DNA of 64,000 nt from Apiotrichum sp. Y4204 (lineage: Eukaryota; Basidiomycota; Tremellomycetes; Trichosporonales; Trichosporonaceae): contig JAMYHL010000120.1 in the NCBI GenBank assembly GCA_025531455.1, positions 1-64,000 of the forward strand, in the 5' to 3' direction. Both the position numbers and the translations under genes were made by a program. Below are positions 22,980 through 34,949 of this stretch, piece by piece (position 1 is the first letter of the stretch; each line of letters opens with the position of its first letter). The notes under the pieces were generated by a model, which ran no database searches, had not been told where the DNA came from, and saw nothing but the letters and a program-made list of their open reading frames with translations.

Positions 22980-25738
22980 ACTAAGGAGGTTAGGGGGTCC
23001 TGAATGGGAAGCACCGGCCTCTTTCCGGTCTTTGTTCGACCTTGATGATGGCCTTACCACACACAGGCAGCAGAAGCTGAAGGGTTCGGGAAAAGCGATA
23101 TATGAGTATAGTAGGCTCCAGTTCCAAGAGGGAGTAGGGGTAAGAAATGGGCCTGGACAATAAAGGCGTGAGAGGACTTGCAACGTGGATATGCGTACGG
23201 GCTGGTGGGGCACAATGTTGTCCAGATCTGGGTGGACCTGTTTGAGTCGGTGTGACCTAAAACGGGAGGCAGTCATCGTCGACGTAGACGAGTTATATGG
23301 TGTCTGACTGCGCTCGAAGGTCGAGTTAAATCCCCAGAGCTGGAGCTCGTAGTAGGTTTGGGAGTTTCAGACCGTGGTGTTGCGCCGCATGATCTGATTA
23401 ACTTGTGCATCATTCCGACAGTATAAATTGAGATTTCGTGGACATCGCGTAGAACATAGTGTGGTCCCCAATGACTCCCGGGCAGTGACTTCGGTCCAGC
23501 TCGTAAGAAATTCATATCGAGGTCAGACAGCAAGAACGCTGTAAGACAAAACAAACGTCAACCGGCGGTTAGCGTCAGCGGTCCATCGTTTTGTGTGCAT
23601 ATCACGACCTCTTCTGGACGTGTTATGTCCACCACCATTGTTATCCAAGCGACGATTTCAAGAATTCCCCTCGGTCTGCCAGGGGGCCATTCAGTTGCAG
23701 GTCCTGCAAAGACAGCCTGTCTTTTCTGGTTGCCCAAGGATTGTTGTTATTAAGCATTTGGTAAAATTGAGTCGTGAGGGCTTCAATACAATGGCGGCTG
23801 TGCAGCCTGTGAAATCGACCCTACATTGGATCGAAGACCGTCCTCTCTGAGCATTCCCAAAGCAACCTGAGCCAACGTTCTAAGCGATGGCCATAAATAG
23901 CCTAGGGGTCAGCCACAGGCCCTGTGCACCCCCCAGCCAGTTCCACGTAGCAGAAATCGACAGATCGCCAGCATGTCTGCGCCGCGAAACCTGTTGCTCG
24001 CTGCCACATGAAACAAAACATATAGAATGCAGTCCTTAGCCTCACAATGCGCCACACACCACTAAACAGCACATCTTATCGCCTGAGACAGGGACAGGGT
24101 TATCAGGGAATGAACCGGCGCCGACCAGATCTCCTACCAGAGATATCAACAAGACCGATTCAGTCCGAAATCGTGCGACCAGGGCCGAGGACTTGCAATC
24201 CGGCCTCCAGGGCCTTCGTGAGCTCCCGGTTGGTTCTTAGCCTTCCTCATTGGCACGTGGTCTATTCGGGTCCTCAGCTGGCTAAACTGATGCACTGTCC
24301 GCCTGGAGGGGAGTAATGGTTTCTGTTACGTGGCAACTGTGACTCTGATACTCCCGACGTCCTGGATGTTCACCACAACTGTAGTTTGCCGCGTTTCTCG
24401 AGAAAGGTGATGTACAGCACGGTGACGAAGAGGAAGCAGGCGAGGCTGAGTCCCAGACGATTACGAGAATGAAACAATGTCGTATCGTAACGGCGGCCAA
24501 AGCGATTTGTATGTCAAACTGCTTCCACGTCTAGACTACTTGCCAGCGCCCATTCAACGTCGGTCCGGGCTTGGGTGGATATGGCAGAAAGCCTACCCGG
24601 CGGCTGGGCTTGATGGCAACCTTGCGGCTGCCTTGTCATTGTTTCAGGGTCAATTCGATCACACGTCAGCCATGGTAGCTACCCGTGTGGGCGGAAGGGC
24701 CTGTGCCGCATACGAGAACCCTGAAGCAGCTTAGGTACCGTGTGGACAGGGCCTGGGTGGTTCTTGGGGCCCATGGGCGGTTGCCGTTACATCCAGTGCC
24801 ACTACCACTTGGTCGCAGGACTGCTGAGCCTCTCAGGCACAAGAAAGGATCTCCAGCCATAAGAGAGGGAGGATACAAGACAGAGGAGTAGTAGGCCAGG
24901 AGTGGAGAAGTGCTTGGGGTTTGGTTCAGCCACCACTCGGGCTGATGGCAAGCTGCCTTGGTGGAACTGGACGATGACATGTTCCCCGCTTGAACGGTAA
25001 AGTAATGCAGAGGGGGTTCACAGTTTTCATGGCGAGACACATGCTGTGGAGCTCGAAATCCTAACCAGTGGCCATATGACCTCCTCTTCACTCACCATCA
25101 AAACCCTGTTTTGCCTTTCACCATCCCGATTCCCATACCAGAGGGCCCCACCTGTAATAAGCAGGCGTCCCATGTTCGACGGAATGGAAGGGTGAGGGTA
25201 TTCAGTTTACCGACTGCCACCCATAAAACTCACCATGGAACGGGGAGTGGTGTCTTTCTTTGCGAGGGTGGGGATCATACTTCTGGGTTTGGCGTTGTCT
25301 CACGTGAACCTCCAAAATTGGTACCCCTCGTGTACATCCATGGCCAACAAATGATGAATGATTAGCGGGGACGAATTGCGCATCCGCACATTCCTCAGAA
25401 CACCTAATTGCCCTTGAAGGCCCCATGAGATTTCAAAATCTCTTGGCAATCGACAGGGCAGGGCCCCCTTTGGCGCCTCGCGGCACCCTTACGATGCCTC
25501 CTGTGATAAATTCGCAGGCCAAACGGAGAGAATGGGTTGTAGTCCACACCAAACATCCTGGCAAACGGGTGTTCCCTGAAAGACACCCTATATCCCGTAC
25601 GTTCGACTGTCTTCGTCAGCGCATCGCACGACCCTCACCTCCCATGTGCACTTGCGCCGTCGCACATCCTTGTCACCTTTACTACTTGTGCATTCCCCCA
25701 GTTACCATCGCACACTCACCAGCACCGTCGTCTCCTGC
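22980..25738. other. Mostly unassigned; MFS C-terminal relic at 24370-24470
   Basis: On the minus strand near 24455-24370 the translation RLGLSLACFLFVTVLYITFL followed by EKRGKLQLW and a stop looks like the last helix and tail of an MFS transporter. The rest of that gene is not recognisable. No other coding assignment can be supported here. Confidence 0.35.
23708..23724. repeat. Dispersed palindrome, copy 2
   Basis: AAAGACAGCCTGTCTTT, 8-bp arms around one C, followed by TCTGGTTGCCCAAGG. Matches copies at 14051 and 42565. Confidence 0.75.
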
Positions 25739-27238
25739 ATGCAGGTGATAGATGACCCCCCGGCGGCTGTCCTCTACTGGTACGTACCCCGGTCTTCCCA
25801 GTTGTCTTTGAACTAGCATTCCAGCTTCGCGTCCCTGGTCTATCGTCCACTAACATGGTGGTTGGTGCACTCACTTGCTTCAGCTCCTCTAGCGGTCTAG
25901 GTTACTAATGCTTATTCCTCCAGCTGGCCTACTTCGGTGCTCTCTATGGTACCGGCCATCTGTCTTATTGAGAAGGGATACAGCGAAGATGAGTATGTAT
26001 TCTCCCACCTCAACATCAGTGAGTACAGAGCCAATCCCTGGATACAAACTGTTCCAAGTAGTTTACCCGTTTCTCCCAGCCCAGGGTGAGAACTTCTCCC
26101 CACGTTACCTACGGTCTGTTGAGTAACACGGTGGCGAACATCGTGTACCACAAAAGAACAATTGCTCACAACATAGCAGCGTCAACTTAAAAGGTAGAGG
26201 CACACCATGATAGTGGCACCAGGTTCGGTCAACTGACCTCCTTCAGCAACAATCCCTACCCTCGTCGTACCCACCTTCGACATGATGGTTGGCAAATCAG
26301 AGTCTGGATTCCAGACACTGACAAATGTCTCGGTAGGATTAGCTGACGGGTTCCGCCTCGAATTTACACCGCTTATGCCCGCAGAGCATTTGTGACTTCA
26401 TCGATCAGTCAAGGACACCGTTGACGACAAGCACCTCGGGCCCCACATCCCAGAAACCTCCTCCCACACTGTCGCCAATCTCCTATGCTGGTGAGGCTAA
26501 GGTCGAGCATTCGTTTTGTCTAGAGAATTTATGCTCACCAATATTTTTGCAGACAAGGCACTGTCGGACCGCTTAATCCGGATCGTTCGCCAGCCGTTGG
26601 TTGACCCCAACTTTTTGAATGTTTCCTGTCGGAATCTAGCTGAACTGATGTCTAAACGGGTAGGCCCACAAGGCTTGATGCTGGAAACTCGAAAACTTGC
26701 GCTCAGGCATTTCCTCCAAGAGATGTCGCCACACAGCTCGAATGGCAACCCGTTGGAATGGGATCACCACGTCTTGCGGTTTCTGGAGGAAAAGTCGGCG
26801 TCAAATACCGCTCTTCTCGACATTTATACTGGTGACGCTGGCGAAGAAAGACGAAGAGAGTTTTATCACGCTAGCAGAGCCGCGTGGACTGTCCATCTCC
26901 CGTCCGCATTGTCCAAGCTCGAATCCATGATGACTGGACCTTTTGCATTGGGAGACGACTTGGTAAGCACCAAACGCGTCCCAAGAGCCGGGGTGTGACC
27001 TGAGAGTGGCAAACACCCTTGTTGTCGACGACCTACTGGCCGCGGCTAATGTCGACAGAGTATAGCCGACTGCCACATCATCGCCTGGCTGGCCCGCGTC
27101 GTCTCCCTCTGCGGAGGAACCCCTGCACCTTCCGGTCTCAGCGCCCTCGAACCGCATCTGGGAGGATACCAGCCGGGAAGCAAGCTCAGGGTGTATTGGG
27201 GACACTGGGTCCAGCGAACAAGTTTCCGCAAACTGTGA
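25739..27238 (+). CDS. Glutathione S-transferase-like protein
   Basis: Cytosolic GST-fold protein; the precise substrate is unknown. Exon 1 (25739-25779, MQVIDDPPAAVLY) joins over an intron with branch site TTACTAATG to TSVLSMVPAICLIEKGYSED and then GENFSPRYLR, the thioredoxin-fold half. Later exons read TIPTLVVPTF, SICDFIDQSRTPL, a long helical part from DKALSDRLIRIVRQPLVDPN, and the C-terminal GDDLSIADCHIIAWLARVVS, ending RTSFRKL with TGA at 27236-27238. The join between the PRYLR exon and the TIPTLVV exon (about 26114-26246) does not keep frame with any acceptor I can find, so the gene may have one lesion there. All other introns are clean GT-AG. Confidence 0.72.
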
Positions 27239-27239
27239 G

Positions 27240-29020
27240 TTTGTCGTTCAGATCCTGAGAGCGAGAGACAACCGAAACTCATCCGTTAGCGCTCTCGTAC
27301 CGTTTTGAAGATGTATCAAGATGTATCTTGGGCCGATCAGTCGCGCGCGCTGATGTACAGTCGATGGAATGGACAAGAATTGCACCCTTGTATTTCAATG
27401 ATACTACTGACGGCGACATTTTGGTCGACATTCTTTTCATGCCGGGGGGTGTTCTGTTAAGGGTCCGGTGTAGCTGTACCTCGTGCCCGTGTTCTCAATA
27501 TTTCTTGCTGATATTTCCCAGTGCGATGGTCTCTGCCAAGGCTTCAGCACCTACACCCGAACGTGGCGGTGTCTTATCTTCAGACCATTGTGACCCTGCT
27601 TAAAGACGAACTTGACATACAGCTGGTTCCTATTCAGAACCACTGGAAGCCAGGGTGCAACCAACAGACGCATCGTAACCCATCTACCTCCGCAGCACAT
27701 CCCCATCATCTTATTGGCATGTCTGGATGCAAGACAGTACACATGATCTTTGACCGTTTAGGTGCCGCGACGAGCATGGTCTGAGTTCCACGGGTCTGCC
27801 AGGTTCGGCACCTGGCCAACGCTATTGAACTAAGTGCCATCTAGCCGGTGTGGGTCATGTACAGTCTGAAATGCCCGATGGCACCCGCGAATCGCGTGTC
27901 AGCTGTTTTGGACTCCTCATACTCAGTTTTCTTGTGATGGCGAGCCGTTTGCAGATCTTGGCTGTGGGGTACAGCCATAGAGATTCATCCGCGTAAGAGA
28001 GATTTTGCCTTCAGGTCCAAGGCGTCAGGTAGCAAGCAACGGGTGCGCAGCCGAGAAGATGCGTACAGTAACCCTCTTACATCACCGAATCCACAAAGTG
28101 CATCGTCACCTGTCTCGAGCCTTCTTGATCTAGCACCACACTTTCATGGCAGGCTTCCATACGGCTACTAAGAGGAAATGACAACAGCATGCTGCCAATA
28201 GCACCCAAAAAAGTCAAATCCGTCCAACGCTTTTTACCGGCTGTAGATCCACACTACGTTGATTCCTGCCAGGCATCTTGCAACGCCTTTTGGAAACAAC
28301 CTTGATCGGCAGGCCCTAAAGGGAATAGGATCCCAGGAGACCTCGAAGTCCTCACTGAGGAAAGCCCTAGCCTCTTCACCTCTCCTTGCCATGTTCAGTT
28401 TGGCAAGTGAAGGTTCAAGGGAAGAAGTCATGAGCGCGTGCCATACGGCAACGTCAGAGCAACACACAAGGATCTACTTCTGTAATCAACATCTTAGGTG
28501 CCTAGGTCCCGTTATTCGCCGCTGAAGGACAATTGCCCCAGCGCCCCACGCCGAGCCTGGCCGTGCAGATGGAGCAAATGTAGCATGGAAAATCATTATG
28601 TACGCGGCAGGATCAAGCAGCAACCTTTCCTTCAAGGTAGGTAGGTACCTGCAGAACGAGTTCAGAACGCGGCGGGATGGCAGAGAGTCTCGCGGTGTGA
28701 TGGCAATGTCAAGAGTCGTTTAGTCTGTTGAATAAGGAACGACCGATGTTCCTAACGTATTGTGGTTTGTTTCTTAGGGACGACTTGCATCATGCGTTCG
28801 ACCGCGTTAAGTCCGGTCGCTGTACTACAAGGTTAGGCATCAAGGATATGTGACGAGTTTCTTCTGTATGAACTTGGAGCTGCGACTCACGATTCTCAGG
28901 ATGGCCACTTCTACGTCCACTTCCTCCTTCTCACATTCCCGGATACCGAGCATGTCCATCGAAGTGCCCTCCCAGCGGACCGCTTCCGTGATCCGAGTTC
29001 AGAGAGACCTGATGTCAGGT
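27240..29020. other. No gene recognised
   Basis: Short frames only. A minus-strand exon-like piece near 28850-28960 (MDMLGIRECEKEEVDVEVAI, then a GTGAGT donor) and one at 28234-28467 are unassigned. Confidence 0.4.
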
Positions 29021-29024
29021 TGCC

Positions 29025-29470
29025 CTACAGCCCCCTCCACTCCATCGCGTGGTCTACCTGGAACTTGGCAGCAGCCACCATCATCTGAGCATCGATGCCA
29101 ATCTTCGCAGTCCACGCGCCAACCTCGGCCTTCCAAGTGTCGGCGTACTCATCCCAGTGAGAGATTGCGTGCTTGTCCATCTCCACCTCCACACGACGGC
29201 TCTCACCAGGAGACAACTGGTAGACCTTAGTGAACGCCTGCAGCGACACTTCGGGGTGCACCAGGTTCGTCTCGGTCTCGGGTGGAGGTGCCGTGTAAAA
29301 ATGCACCGAGTGGTCGGCCGAAACTCTGCGGGTGTTTTTCACCGAAACACTCGCCTTGCGACACCATTCGTCGGCAGTCGACCCAGTGGCCTCCGCCTCC
29401 AAGCCGTCATACTCAAAGGTCGTGTACGACAAACCATGGCCGAAGGGGGACAGCGGCGCAATACCTTAGG
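29025..29470 (-). pseudogene. GH3 beta-glucosidase, C-terminal FnIII-like domain only
   Basis: The minus strand reads PFGHGLSYTTFEYDGLEAEA, then SVSVKNTRRVSADHSVHFYT, LQAFTKVYQLSPGESRRVEV and a TAG at 29025. This is the fibronectin-III-like tail of fungal GH3 beta-glucosidases (PFGxGLSYTxF, FxKVxLxPGE). About 145 residues remain of a protein normally over 800; the catalytic domains and PA14 insert are absent upstream. It is a 5'-truncated relic. Confidence 0.8.
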
Positions 29471-29856
29471 GGTGAACGATGCTCAGAGAGCAAGGAGTAG
29501 GTGAGAGACATCGTGCCCTCCCATCGTGAACAGTGGGGTGTTCGCCACGGGTGTGGACTTGGTCGTGGATCCCACCACTATCATGTACGATCATGGGTTA
29601 AGTAACCCTCGGGTTCTCCCCAGTCGTTTAGTTCCGGGAGAGGAAGTCAGTAGGTTTGATGGCCCCGGAGTTGGGTCGGACATGGTAGACGAAGTTCTAT
29701 GGAGTAAGGGCGAGATTAATGCGTCGGAAGTGTGGAGAACACAGCATAATTGAATCAACAAGGCTACAGGACAGACGTACGATATCTACATACTAACATG
29801 CATGGGGCTCAGGATTAGCCTTGGGATCCGACTGGTTGCGCATGAGTGCGACGGGT

Positions 29857-29888
29857 CACGTGCAGATCACGTGACGGGAAATCACGTG
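29857..29888. promoter_or_regulatory. Cluster of three CACGTG boxes
   Basis: CACGTG at 29857, 29868 and 29883, the last two within ATCACGTGAC. Such palindromes are bound by bHLH factors of the Cbf1/Pho4 type. They lie about 200 bp past the 3' end of the MFSD1-like gene. A target gene is not obvious. Confidence 0.5.
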
Positions 29889-30097
29889 ACTGGGTGGCGA
29901 CGTTCTTGCAGTGGACGGAGTCCAGAGGTGATGGATTGGGGCCATGACAATGTGCAACTACTTCGACCTGAGTTTTTCAGCCTGCATAGTCGCCACCCCA
30001 GCCGGAAAGAGGAGGATTTTCACCTGCAAGATCCCAAAGACCTCATTAAACGAAACAGCTTACGTCCCGAGGGAGTAAATAATATATAGCTTGATAG

Positions 30098-31982
30098 TTA
30101 GTGTCGTACCATAACTGCTGTACCATCGCCGCGACTCACAGCCCAGCCAGTGATGATCATGCAAGTGAGCTGCGTCGCTACAATGACCATTGTGATCTTG
30201 TTGATGCGCCAACCCTTGTAGTCCAGGTGGTTGATGACGGCGTTTCGGTAAATCTCGAGACGGCGCTTTTCTGGTGCCCGCAGTGAATGTCCGAGCCAGC
30301 GTCCGTCAAGGAAGTCGTACACCGGTCCAAGGCACATTTCGATAGACTTAATGCCAATGAGGATATAAATGACGTTGTCGTACGCCTGGCCCGGGGTACG
30401 GTCCTGAATTGCGCCGGCAGCCACCTCGAGGATGAGAGTGTTGGTGTTTTGCTAGGATGGTTAACTATGCGACGCCTGTATAAACAGCTAATCCGGCTCA
30501 CGAATGACTTCCAAACGCCAAACGCAGTGCCAATAAGGCGGTCGGTTCCCACGAGAACAGGGATGGAAGCCGTGAACGTCAGCGCGTTGGTGGAGAGAGC
30601 AAAGGATGACAGCAGGATGGGTCCAAGCGGGTGGACTTTGGTCAGGCCGATCAGGGCAAAGACAATAATGTAGAGCATGGCTGTCCACGATACTGTTCAA
30701 GTGTTAGCAACGTTGGGGGGTGTATTGGCGGCCTTGGGCAGTTAAACGGAGCACACGCACCAAACACCATCCGCCATCCCACACGGTCAAAGAATAGCCC
30801 TGCGAGCGGTGTGAGAACAATGGGGATCACGCCCTGTAACGACGAGTTGTACCCCGCTGCCAGCGTCTTCGTTCGGCGAGTCTTGACCTGCATGTCGGAC
30901 AGGTTGGACGTGTAAACTGAAATGGCCGAGTTTTGGAACATCTGGGTGCCACAGAGGATCCAGAAAAACTTTGGACTGGTAAATGGTCAGCAGCGAAGGA
31001 GGTCGCAGACTCACAGCTTCCAGAGTATATTGAACCTGATGCGCTTCTTGAGGGCCCCTTCCTTGACTCGAGCATCCTTGCCGAGTACCGGGCGGTATTC
31101 GCGAGGTAGACTGCGCTCGTATGTCCAGTACAAGATGCAGATAGCGAGATTGAGTGCACACAGTATTGCGGGGATCCACAGTGCCCAGCCCCAGAAACCA
31201 TTGATTTCACTCAGGGGAACGGCTGTGGCACGACAAACAATACTGACGATCCGGTTCCAGGCAATGTCTATGCCGTAGACAAACGCCAGTGTTGAGCCAG
31301 AGAACCAGTGGGCGTAGAGTTTGTTCTGGGTAGACTCGATAATAGTCGAACCCAGTCCCATGACGATCTGCCCGCCAACCAGGAGACCGTAGTTGTTGGT
31401 TTGAGCAGACTAGGATAGTCAGATCGGGGTAACAGGCCTGTGGATTGTGCGTTCACACTCACACAGCCAGACACTACAGCGCCGATTAGGATGAATACGC
31501 TCGAGAGGATTGCAGCGCTTTCGTGTCAGGATCAAATGGCGCTCATGAACCTCGGCAATACTTACTAGGTAGCTCCCCAATAGTCCATACCTATACCGCC
31601 GATGATCGGGAGGATAGAGTTTACGAGCGAGCTCGCACTCGCGACCGCACCAAACTGGGCGTCTGTACTTAGTCAGCACGTCGCGTATTCCGGCTTGCCC
31701 TTCCTGCCATGGCGTATCGTTCGCTAACGCACTGGTGATCTTAAGCTCCTTGAGGATGCGGGTCTTCAGTGGGGTGATGACGTTTTCAGCGTAACTGCTA
31801 CCCGTGGAGAATAGAATAATCATGAGAAATGCGCAGATGCGATACCGCTGCGGAATCTGGGCCCGGTCGAACGAAGCATCGTCGCATAGAGCGTCGCTGT
31901 CTTCAGGATCGCCTGCAAGGGGGAGCACAACGCCGTTCATCGGCCCGTCACTGTTGCAGTTCCCAGCTTTCTCGGTCCTCAT
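30098..31982 (-). CDS. MFSD1-like major facilitator transporter
   Basis: Polytopic membrane protein of the MFSD1-like branch of the MFS, probably lysosomal/vacuolar or plasma membrane by family; substrate unknown. Splicing of about seven exons gives one open reading. Blocks: RYRICAFLMIILFSTGSSYA (helix 1), AQFGAVASASSLVNSILPII, NYGLLVGGQIVMGLGSTIIE, GFWGWALWIPAILCALNLAI, FFWILCGTQMFQNSAISVYT, GWRMVFVSWTAMLYIIVFAL, and AIQDRTPGQAYDNVIYILIG. All introns are GT-AG with 39-70 nt. The start is ambiguous (ATGs at 32060, 31982 and 31940 are in frame). The stop at 30098 assumes no further exon after GWAV; a GTGAGT at that point leaves a longer C-terminus possible. Confidence 0.85.
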
Positions 31983-31989
31983 CTTCTGC

Positions 31990-33000
31990 GTAGCGAACGG
32001 TTTGGGGGTTATCCAGAGTATCGCTAACCACCCTTTCGGTAGGTACCTCACTCGTAGCACGCATCCTGATTTCAGTCGACGCGGGTTGGGGGTTGTTGGC
32101 TGTATGAGGTAGATTTTCTAACCGGAGGCGGGGCAAATGCGATCTAGAGCCTGACTCTGTGCATCTGCTTCTCTGCAGCCATGTTAAATGGCTCGAGGCT
32201 TGGTCATAAACTGGGCAACATCACGCGCAAGTTTTGATACTACCGCGATAGACGTGTGATAGGGCACTTTCACAGCGCCAAGCCGCCATGCTGCACTTGC
32301 CGCAGTAGACCCTGGAGACCTACACGATTGCAAGCTGCTGTCCCCAGGGTAGCAGCTGCAAAGTGAAAACAATGCCGGCCGAAAAGGAATAAGACCGACA
32401 ACGTGACAGGGCTGTTTTGCACCTGTTGTACTGCGCTTGATGATCAGGGTTGAATGTAACGGTTACAGACGGTCGCCCGGATCGGTGAGCATGGCGAGAA
32501 AGTGGTATTTGGTATGCCTTAAGCGAAGGTTGTCTTCGCAAGCGACACGGTCGTGATGTGCAAACAATCTTAAATACGCAGTATCTGATAACGATCTTCG
32601 GCCGACCCGACGCAAGAGACGCCAAACGTTACGGTACATTCGGGCGACATCTGCGGAGCACACATATATCTACACGTCGTTTTATCGGGCCAGTTTCAAA
32701 ACAACAAGTCAACAGCTGAGCCGCTATTTCCATTCATCGCCCACCATTCCTTCCTCCTCTCCTGATCACCTCTACAAAGGTCAATGCTGGATGACGCTGT
32801 CACATGGCGGCACATGTGCAAATGTGCGATATTGCGAGTTGTCTTTTACGCACTCGACTACCGTTATGGACGCCCCATTGAGCGTGCAATTAAGCGGTTG
32901 CGTGGCCACAGCATTGGCCAAACCCCAGCTTCCTTTTTAGAAACGTGAACTCTCCTTCACCGTCGCTCATCGGGACACCCATGCACTATGTTGGTATGAT
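31990..33000. other. Upstream of the MFSD1-like gene; no gene recognised
   Basis: Should contain the promoter of the minus-strand transporter. Several short frames, none with a motif. Confidence 0.4.
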
Positions 33001-33002
33001 CA

Positions 33003-33500
33003 ATGAAAATCAACGCGTACGCAATTCAGAGTCGATCGACTACAATGTGGTTTGTGCAAGCCAACGCCACACTCGATCGTCAGAACAGACTGGTGGGACA
33101 GTTGCTAACGTTACAGCAGTACACAGGGGACAATGGACTTATTCGCTCCGTCTTCCTCCAAATCCTCGACGGTGTCAACTGCTTGCATCAGCAAGGTATC
33201 GCCCACCGCAATGGCAAGCTTGTGAACATTGTGTTGTGCCAGGACGGAACTCGGGTGCGTACTGTCGACCTTGGCGTCCGAATCGACGTCATTTGAGTTT
33301 GTCTGTGGCAGCACCAGTGTCTCCCTGAGTGGAGGGCGTCGGGGACGTCGTACTCTACTCATACCGCCGATGTCTGGTCCTTCGGTGTCGTCTTGATCAA
33401 CCTCGTCTGTGGTCGTAACTCGACCGGCCATTCTCGCGTCGCTACCGGCGACCAACATGCCGATTTCCTCACCAGGTGGGTTCCTGGCCCGCACACAATC
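33003..33500 (+). pseudogene. Ser/Thr protein kinase (Ran1/Pat1-like), broken
   Basis: The plus strand reads LIRSVFLQILDGVNCLHQQG, IAHRNGKLVNIVLCQDGTRV, then after frame changes FEFVCGSTS and THTADVWSFGVVLINLVCGR. These are subdomains VIb to IX of a kinase in which CGST, STHTADVWS and INLVCGRNPW are family words. The catalytic HRD is HRN, the Lys-X-X-Asn motif is KLVN, and DFG is DLG, so key residues are lost, and the frame shifts at least twice with a TGA at 33294. Catalytically dead relic. Confidence 0.7.
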
Positions 33501-34536
33501 TACACGTCACCGCTGTAGGAATGACCGGGCTCAATGACGCCGCCTTCAACAACGACAGCGAGCCCAAGAGGGCCATTGAGTGGGTCGACGCCAAGGGGGG
33601 TGTCGATATTACGTAATAATTGTATCTCCAAATATGGCGGCCGACTAGAGCGGAAAGAGAGAGGTGCTTGACCTTTGCTAAGAGATCTCTTCTCTATGCT
33701 TCTTTCTTTTGTTCTGAGCGGCTCGTAACATCCGCACGCGTCTATCTTATCAGGCCAAGAGTGTCCTATGCGTCTCCATCCTCTTCAGATAACGATTTGA
33801 GACCAGCAACAGACATTGGTCTAGCCACTACTGTGTAGGCTGAATCACCGATTGGCTTCCCTCATCGGAAGTAAAACTCGATAAGGAGTTCCGCTGCTTC
33901 TTTTTCCCTGCTGGCCGGAACGCTGTCAGTGGGCCCCTCCCTCACACGCAGCTGATTCCGCTTTGTACGTACCCAAACACCATCAAGACTCCTCATCCCC
34001 ATTGACTGCAACGCTTTGCGGTCACGTGTGCCTTGGATGAGAGTGTTTGGCTGTTGCTCATCACTTTGATCTTGAGAATGGTTGACGGTTTGTGCACCGC
34101 ATCCCTCCACAGAACCCTCAGCGTCCCCAGACTTCAGGACAACCTACGCCAGGTTCCATTGCTGATGGCCCCGCGTGTTTAGGCTCGTCGATTTGCAAAA
34201 CCTGTGCGCTTTCCGCAGCACACCGCTTTCTCATTCACAAATGATTTACGGAATCAGAAAAGGCGGCCAATCGATGAAGACAGCGTCGTGGGAAGGAGGT
34301 AGAGGTATGCTCATAGGGATATGCTCATATGGCTGCCCAGTGGCCAAACTTAAAATGGGCCGGCACCACCTGATCGGCAGTTGCTCAGATCCACCGACGC
34401 CGTTTGAGTGGATTGAGACTCAACAGAGCACGCTGTTGTTTCTTTCCAAGACATCTACTCGACTGCCCATTCTCCCGCGCTCGTCATCCCCTGCACTCAC
34501 GTCGCCATCTCGCCATCTACCTCCCTCATCCACACC

Positions 34537-34949
34537 ATGACAAATCCCAACGGGGCCATCGTGACGCGCTTCATGGATCAAGTCCTCAACCGGGCCAGTA
34601 CGACGACTGCGACCAGATTGTCGCCGAGGACTTTATCGAGCTCAATCCGCTGCCTGGGCAGACGCAGGGCCGTCAGGGACTCAAGGACATCGTCGCCATG
34701 CTCCGGGCGGCCTTTGCTGGCATGCACTGGGTCGCGGAGGAGACGATTGCTGAGGCCGACAAGGTCGTCACGCGCTTCACGTGGACCGGCACGCACCAGG
34801 GCGCCTTCATGCGCATTCCCCCAACAGGCCGCGAAGTCAAGGTCAAGGGCGTCGCCATTGACCGCATCGTCGACGGTCGCATGACCGATAGCCGCCTGCT
34901 CATGGACACCCTCTCACTCTTGCAGCAACTCGGCGCCATCCCGGCTTAG
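34537..34949 (+). pseudogene. SnoaL-like (ester cyclase/NTF2-fold) protein with one frame break
   Basis: SnoaL-like proteins are small cone-shaped alpha+beta barrel enzymes or binding proteins. From the ATG at 34537 the reading TNPNGAIVTRFMDQVLN breaks at an AACCGGGCC stretch (near 34590) and resumes in the next frame as QYDDCDQIVAEDFIELNPLP. It continues through RQGLKDIVAMLRAAFAGMHW, FTWTGTHQGAFMRIPPTGRE and VDGRMTDSRLLMDTLSLLQQ to TAG. Without the single-base break it would be a full ~137-aa protein with no intron. The break is in a GGG run and could be a sequencing error. GC content is higher than in its neighbours. Confidence 0.7.

Noticed and set aside
22985..22996. Single TTAGGGGG words here and near 59266
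   Set aside because: Isolated 8-mers are expected by chance; only the repeated tract at 13361 is kept.
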